From: Solicoccozyma terricola
Lineage: Eukaryota > Basidiomycota > Tremellomycetes > Filobasidiales > Piskurozymaceae
Assembly (NCBI GenBank): GCA_001600875.1
Contig: BCLD01000014.1
Coordinates: 62,001-126,000, forward strand
Direction of reading: 5' to 3'
Length of the DNA stretch: 64,000 nucleotides
The notes below the pieces were generated by a model, which was not told the origin of the DNA, did no database searches, and saw only the letters and a list, made by a program, of their open reading frames with translations. Positions 59,113-64,000 of this stretch are shown here, piece after piece; the first letter of the stretch is position 1, and each line of letters starts with the position of its first letter. The translations under genes were made by a program, and so were the position numbers.

Positions 59113-61873
59113 ATGCCAGAGGAAAAAGCAACTCAGTTCGGTCCGACATCTCATTTGGTCTACCACCAGGACTCGATTATAGATGAAACTCCGCCTCGAG
59201 GATGGAGATTGTTGGTGAGGAAGCCGATTGTTCGTCAGGTAAGTTGTAACGTCTGAAAATGAGCTGAATCACGGGGAGGTTATACGGTGCTTATCATTGC
59301 GCTTGTCTTTTCTACCGCCATTCAGTGGACGTATAGGGTACGCTGTTTCCTCGAAGATATCGTCGCGAATTCGCAAGCTGATAACATGTCCTGCGCACAT
59401 GATACGTGTAGGGAAAGCTGTAGGTTTCACAGCACAACTTCCTCGTCAGGATGATAATTGATCTCAATGAATACATCTAGTTATCGAGAAGCCGAAGAAC
59501 GAGTGCCTTCGCGTGTATGTCACCTCGTACTGGTCGGCAGAGCGCGGAAACTAACTGCAAGAGCCTACATATTCAGTTTGAATTATTCCTCGACCTTATC
59601 TACGTCTCGATCAGTGAGTGCCTGGTTGTAGGGAATGTGATGTGTATGTACACTTGGGCGTACTCATCGCTCTCGTCATACAGTCCATCAGCTTGGTAGG
59701 TCGTTTCCTGGCGCCTTGCAGCAAGTTTGACCGATAATCTCACCATCCATCCTTCGGCTCTGCCTCACAGCCGATACAGCGTCAGGTAAGTCCAGTCCCA
59801 TATATCCCACTGCGCCCCCCATCTGATAATTGTTTCTTCCCACAGAGACACCTACCGGAGCCTCGGTAGCTCGATTCGTACTCACGTTTTTCCCTTCCTG
59901 GTCGATCTGGTTGGATGCTAGGAATTTCTTCAATGTCTCCGGACAAGACGATGTTTTGTAAGTTCTTCATCAATTTGAGTGACTATCGAGTGCTGACACT
60001 TGCCGATAATGTTGGTTCAAAACAATTGTCACAGCCAGCGACTATGGATGCTAGTCTGCATCCTCTGTCTCGCGGGTTACTCCGTGAACGCATCAGCGAT
60101 TGGAACGAGCACAACAGAAGCAGCGAACGTAAGCGCTGCATTCGTTCAACGTGCTACAGATCCCGTTGAGGGTGCTACGACAGAGCAATCGGTGAATTTT
60201 GTTAGGGCGGCTGTGGCCTTCTTCTTGGTTTCGAAAGCGACGAGAAGTGAATACGGTCTATGACTAGATACATCCTGAATGACTGAAGCTGAAAATGTGT
60301 GATTACACTCAGTCGGTGGGCTATTGGCTTATGCATACTCGCTTCCCAAGTTCCGAAAGGCCCATTTGTCTATGGCGGCTCAGACGTTCGTCTGCACCGT
60401 GATCTATCTGGTGAGTTTAGTTCTTGGCATTTTAGCCACGCTGCTGACAGGGTTTGAAATCCCTCAGCCTCTTATCTGGGTAACATCGACTACAGCTCGC
60501 ATTGTCCTCGCGACCCTTGGAATCTTTCTCGATTACCTGACCAAGTATGCTATCGGTCTCGTTATCTTTCATGCGAGGAGACAGCTGCGGAAGGAGTCGA
60601 TGCGTTCTGATACGATTGATACGGAGACGGGTCGAGCAAAGGGCTTGAAGGGAGTAAATATCTCTGTTCATATACCTGGTGCGTATGCGACTGGTGGTTC
60701 TTTCCGCTTCAATATAGTTATCTATCAGTGCTAAACCTTTTCCCTGGTGATAGCAATCAATATCGAGCACAATGTGGAGCGTACATCTGCTTTCGTTATC
60801 ATAACTGTCAGTCTGGACGCTGTTCCTGACATGTTCATCATCTCATTTAACCTCCCCTTTACCATGGCAGTTTGGAGAAATGCTCGTCGGCGCCCTATAC
60901 AAATCGACAGCAACGGACATTGGGTTGCATCAAAAGTTCGGACGGATGGCTCTCATCCTCATGGTGGCTTTCTCGTTGAATTGGCTGTGAGTGGGCGTCC
61001 GAGTGGTGTTCGGGTTTTGCGATGACCGTGACAACTGGGCGGATAGCTGATCGGTATGTACCCTTCATGTGAATAGATATTTTGCTCCAACCGATGCTGT
61101 CAATAGGTAGGCATAGCCACTGGTGGGGCTTGGTGTTATTATTGGCCCGCTGACACTACGCACGCCCACTCGTTTGACAGCTACGAACACGCTCTTCGTC
61201 GGAATTGGTTTACCGCTTCTACATTCACTGCGTACGGTTGCGTCCACTTCAAGCGACGTAGCAGCACTCGCTAACAGCCCTACCCCGTCCTTCAGCCTTC
61301 ACTGGCCACTTTGCGCCTCCATCATCCTAGCCTCTTCTGCTGCCTCTCGGATGGTCAACAACGATACAGTTGTCGATGGATTGATGTGGTATTGGGGGGC
61401 AGGGATCGGAATGACGTTGGTTTGTGTGGTGGGATTGGACCTTTGCCATCGGAATATGGAGAAGGGTAATACGACAAAATTACCTAGGGTAAGTTTGGGA
61501 TTCGGAGCCTCACTTTAAGGGACGGAGACTAATGACCAATTGTCACCCCCAGCCAATTCGAATGACCTCTACCCTCGTCTGTGCCCTTATCTTCATCCTC
61601 CTCCCTCTTGCTTCTTCCCACCTCAATACCCTAGACATACTCTCCATCTCGGCTGGCATCCTAGCGTTCGCCGTATCATTTGATTTTTACGCGAGGACGT
61701 TTACAATCTCCACGCGCAAGGCGATGATGGTTGCTGAGTGTGAGATGAGGAGGAAGAGGGTGAGGGAGGAGGGTGTGGGTGTTGTTGAAAGGGAGGAAGA
61801 GGAGGGGTGGGGAAATAGAAGACAGACGGAGGGAAATGAGGACATGCATGGCGCAGATTTGGATCGGATTTAA
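59113..61873 (+). CDS. Low-temperature requirement A (LtrA) family membrane protein
   Basis: Multi-pass membrane protein of 570 residues. Sixteen exons: 59113-59238, 59326-59337, 59412-59419, 59481-59514, 59562-59613, 59684-59695, 59771-59785, 59846-59957, 60035-60246, 60313-60678, 60754-60806, 60871-60986, 61077-61106, 61181-61231, 61296-61488, 61553-61873. Joined, the beginning reads WTYR-GKLYREAEERVPSR-SLHIQFELFLDLIYVSI, the family signature, then IHQLADTAS, FPSWSIWLDARNFFN, a second half with IEHNVERTSAFVIITFGEML and a final block LHWPLCASIILASSAASRMV. The C-terminal tail is charged and cytosolic. LtrA proteins are of unknown biochemical function. Four of the first seven exons are 8-15 nt. 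The exon model is supported by homology and phase at each joint. Confidence 0.8.
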
Positions 61874-62433
61874 GGGCATTGAAGGGAGACGTGGGACAAC
61901 GACACGCAATCGTTCAGTCGTCGAGGACAGTTGGATTATAATGGCTGAAAGAGCAGAGGTTGAAATTTAGACAGCGTTGTAGAGCAAGCGCAATATGCGC
62001 AATATGCGCAAGGTGAAAATCTATAAAGAAATCAACGACAAGGAATCGATCGAAGATTGTAGCTGGTGTCCTGGAGGTGTACAGGAAGACAAAAGTGCAT
62101 TCGGAGTTATCGAGCCCGTAAATGACACGTTTGCCACTGACACATTGACACTTAGATTGTTTCGACGACTTATCGCAGTATCGCAGAAAAAGAAAAAAAA
62201 GAGTATTATTGAGTTATTATTTGATTAAGCTTTCGATTATAAGATGGAGAGAGAAACAAAAGAAAACAAAGAGTGCGAATGGCGAATGGATTGCAGAGAG
62301 ACTTTCGGGTTCTTGTGCATTTGTTTCTGTGTCAAAATCCATCTCCCTTCCGTGAATAGGATCCGCACCTTCTTCCCTTGCCATGCATGCGCCGGGGTCA
62401 GAGGGATAGAGACGCCCCAGTTCATTCGTGCAC
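61874..62433. other. Intergenic region between convergent genes
   Basis: 560 bp. A short AATATGCGC tandem repeat occurs near 61990-62010 and an A-rich stretch near 62190; no gene was recognised. Confidence 0.4.
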
Positions 62434-63583
62434 TCAAGCAGAAAGAGGACCAGACATCTTGTCTCCATTTCTAATCGATCGAGTACCGAGTAAAATGACG
62501 ATGAAGAAAGTGACAGTGAGGAGAATCCTGCGCCATCCAACCGGGACAAAGAAACAACGTGAGCGGTTCCATCCGGAATGCACGGAAGTAGATCGACTAA
62601 GAAACCCACCACTCGATCCAAGCGAAAGCCAACGCTGCCATGTTCTGATTACAGTATGTCAAAACTGTAGTACCACAGTTGACACCACCGTCGAGCATAT
62701 GAGTGATAGAACCGGCTAATGCTGTCCAAAAGACCCAACTGTGATAGTAGGATGCAACCCAGTATATGATTAAGTGATTTTTGGCTATTGAAGAGAGGGA
62801 AAGTGGGGACTTACGTGATGAACAACCAAACCGCATGTGCAGCGATGGAAGAGATTATTCCACCGGAGCCCATAAGGAAAATGATGATGAACATGGCGGA
62901 GAAGACTACGGTCCACCACGAAACGAAGCTGTATGAGACAAAGGGAGAAAGTCAAGACAAAGGGAGAAAGAGGGTCAGCAAATTGTCCATATCAAAACGT
63001 CAAACAGCGTAGAACTGGTATTGCACGCTCTCCCTCGCATAGCGCAGCATGACACTTCCTCTCCGTCAGAGAGAGTGCATGACTGGACAACTCGATTTGG
63101 CTCGTGGAAGACAGACGGCAATCCTCGGTATGCTCGACGAGAGAAAATCTCGCTTTCGCATGTGTTCGCCGCGGAAAGGCAATGGTCTGCTCCGCAACGA
63201 AATGAGTGCTCGCTGCGCTTGCAGAAAGATATATCCTTCGCTCCGCTCAGGGAGGAGGAAATGAGTGCTGGCTGAGCTCGCACGAAGAGGCATTCCTCAC
63301 TCGGCTCAGGTAAGAACTGCTGGGTCCGCTCGCGACACTCACACTCCAAACCTCAGAGTATGCTTGAAAGTGCTATTCGGATACGAATTATGTTCATTGT
63401 ACTTGCCCACAAGGAACGAGGTAATGCATCCCTGGATGATCGCGAACAAGCATAGGAGACCGAAGACGACTGTTTTGGAGGGTGGTAGAGATCGGACGGA
63501 TGAGCATCGTACGACTGTGAGACAGGAAGTAGCGATGACCTACTCGGATGACCTCGACGGACGTGGGTGTCGATATCAGGCAT
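62434..63583 (-). CDS. MARVEL-like four-helix membrane protein
   Basis: Five exons (63553-63583, 63343-63514, 62815-62928, 62610-62738, 62434-62527) encode 179 residues with four hydrophobic segments: VVFGLLCLFAIIQGCITSFL, WWTVVFSAMFIIIFLMGS, a segment around WVFWTALAGSITHML, and AFAWIEWILLTVTFFIVILL. The pattern, with Cys-containing loop (NCGTTVLTYCNQ) before helix 4, matches fungal MARVEL-domain proteins that sit in membrane microdomains. Intron 2 (62929-63342, 414 bp) contains the intronic repeat array; the other introns are 38-76 or 82 bp. Confidence 0.75.
63010..63342 (-). repeat. Intronic CGCGAGCGAAGCGAG repeat array (MARVEL gene intron 2)
   Basis: Degenerate units in the sense of the MARVEL gene, for example GCAAGCGCAGCGAGCACTCA near 63205-63225 and GCGAGCTCAGCCAGCACTCA near 63258-63280. 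They are more diverged from the exact 20-mer than those in RPL22 or GLTP but keep the AGCACTCATTTC extension. Confidence 0.75.
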
Positions 63584-63897
63584 GGTGGGATTAGTGTGGG
63601 GTGGTCGTGGAGACGGGTGTTGATGGTTGCAAAGGGAAGATAGTAGCTGGGATTGTACGTTGCTGCTACTGTCGATGATGATGTTGCTCCTTTCTACCTC
63701 GAGCTTGAAAGGTGACGATGTCCTTTTTCTTGAAAACTCAGTCCCGCTCGTCCCTAATTCCGGCGCGGGACCAAATTCGTGCTGACGTCATGGATTTGGG
63801 AATTTCCCGGATTCGGCTCCGGGTGGCGCGGATGGTTCCGTCCGTCGCACAGTCCTCGTCGCATTCCACGGTGTACTCGATATCATGGAATGATATT
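63584..63897. other. Intergenic region, MARVEL gene promoter
   Basis: 314 bp upstream of the MARVEL gene; no specific element was recognised. Confidence 0.4.
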
Positions 63898-64000
63898 TCA
63901 AGCCAACAACGCATGGGAAACTCTCTCTACCGCCTCCATCAACTCCCTCTCCTCATCGCTGTATATCTCAGCATCCATCTTACTCTTCCCAGGGAATATA
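63898..64000 (-). CDS. 3' end of an unknown gene (partial)
   Basis: An open frame enters from the right edge and ends at the TGA at 63898-63900. It codes for about 33 residues including KMDAEIYSDEERELMEAVER, charged and probably helical. It looks like the last exon of a gene starting outside the window; the family cannot be told. Confidence 0.45.
   Translation of the reverse strand, partial: IFPGKSKMDAEIYSDEERELMEAVERVSHALLA

Overview
The window is nuclear DNA of a basidiomycete fungus, most likely a tremellomycete (the class of Cryptococcus, Kwoniella and Tremella). The genes are dense and heavily split: typical introns are about 45-75 nt with GTGAGT-like donors and CTNAC-like branch sites. 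Conserved proteins could be joined exon by exon with consistent phase. No search was run; identities come from recognising conserved motifs.

The central landmark is a divergent pair of homeodomain genes at 15.0-19.2 kb: a TALE-type HD1 gene (SXI1-like) and an HD2 gene (SXI2-like), sharing a 191-bp promoter. RPL22 lies to the left and the phospholipase D gene SPO14 to the right. In Cryptococcus neoformans RPL22, SPO14 and the SXI genes all belong to the mating-type locus, so this window probably holds the homeodomain mating-type region of this species.

Layout: TOF1 (5' end cut off), a disordered protein and an MFS monocarboxylate-type transporter (1-10.7 kb); a divergent ribosomal pair RPL22/RPS17 (11.2-14.2 kb); SXI1/SXI2; LYS1; RAC1; two tandem retrotransposon-gag-like genes, one frameshifted (23.9-26.4 kb); a glycolipid-transfer-protein gene; a tripeptidyl-aminopeptidase-like hydrolase; xylulokinase; pyruvate dehydrogenase E2 (LAT1); a seven-helix DUF6534-like gene with a decayed tandem copy (37.7-41.4 kb); a SAM methyltransferase; RPS5; two small unknown genes; a tetraspan membrane protein; a small secreted protein whose intron holds a 100-N assembly gap; SPO14; an LtrA-family membrane protein; a MARVEL-like protein; and the 3' end of one more gene.

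The most unusual signal is a degenerate repeat built on CTTCGCGAGCGAAGCGAGCA. It fills one oversized intron (about 410-620 bp) in each of four unrelated genes (RPL22, the GLTP gene, LAT1, the MARVEL gene), is absent elsewhere in the window, and always lies in the same orientation relative to transcription. Other notable points are very long poly-C runs used as polypyrimidine tracts, a homeodomain in SXI1 lacking the near-invariant Trp-Phe pair, a 12-nt exon inside the SXI2 recognition helix, a run of tiny exons in the LtrA gene, and a palindromic AAGCGCA/TGCGCTT motif shared by ribosomal-protein promoters.
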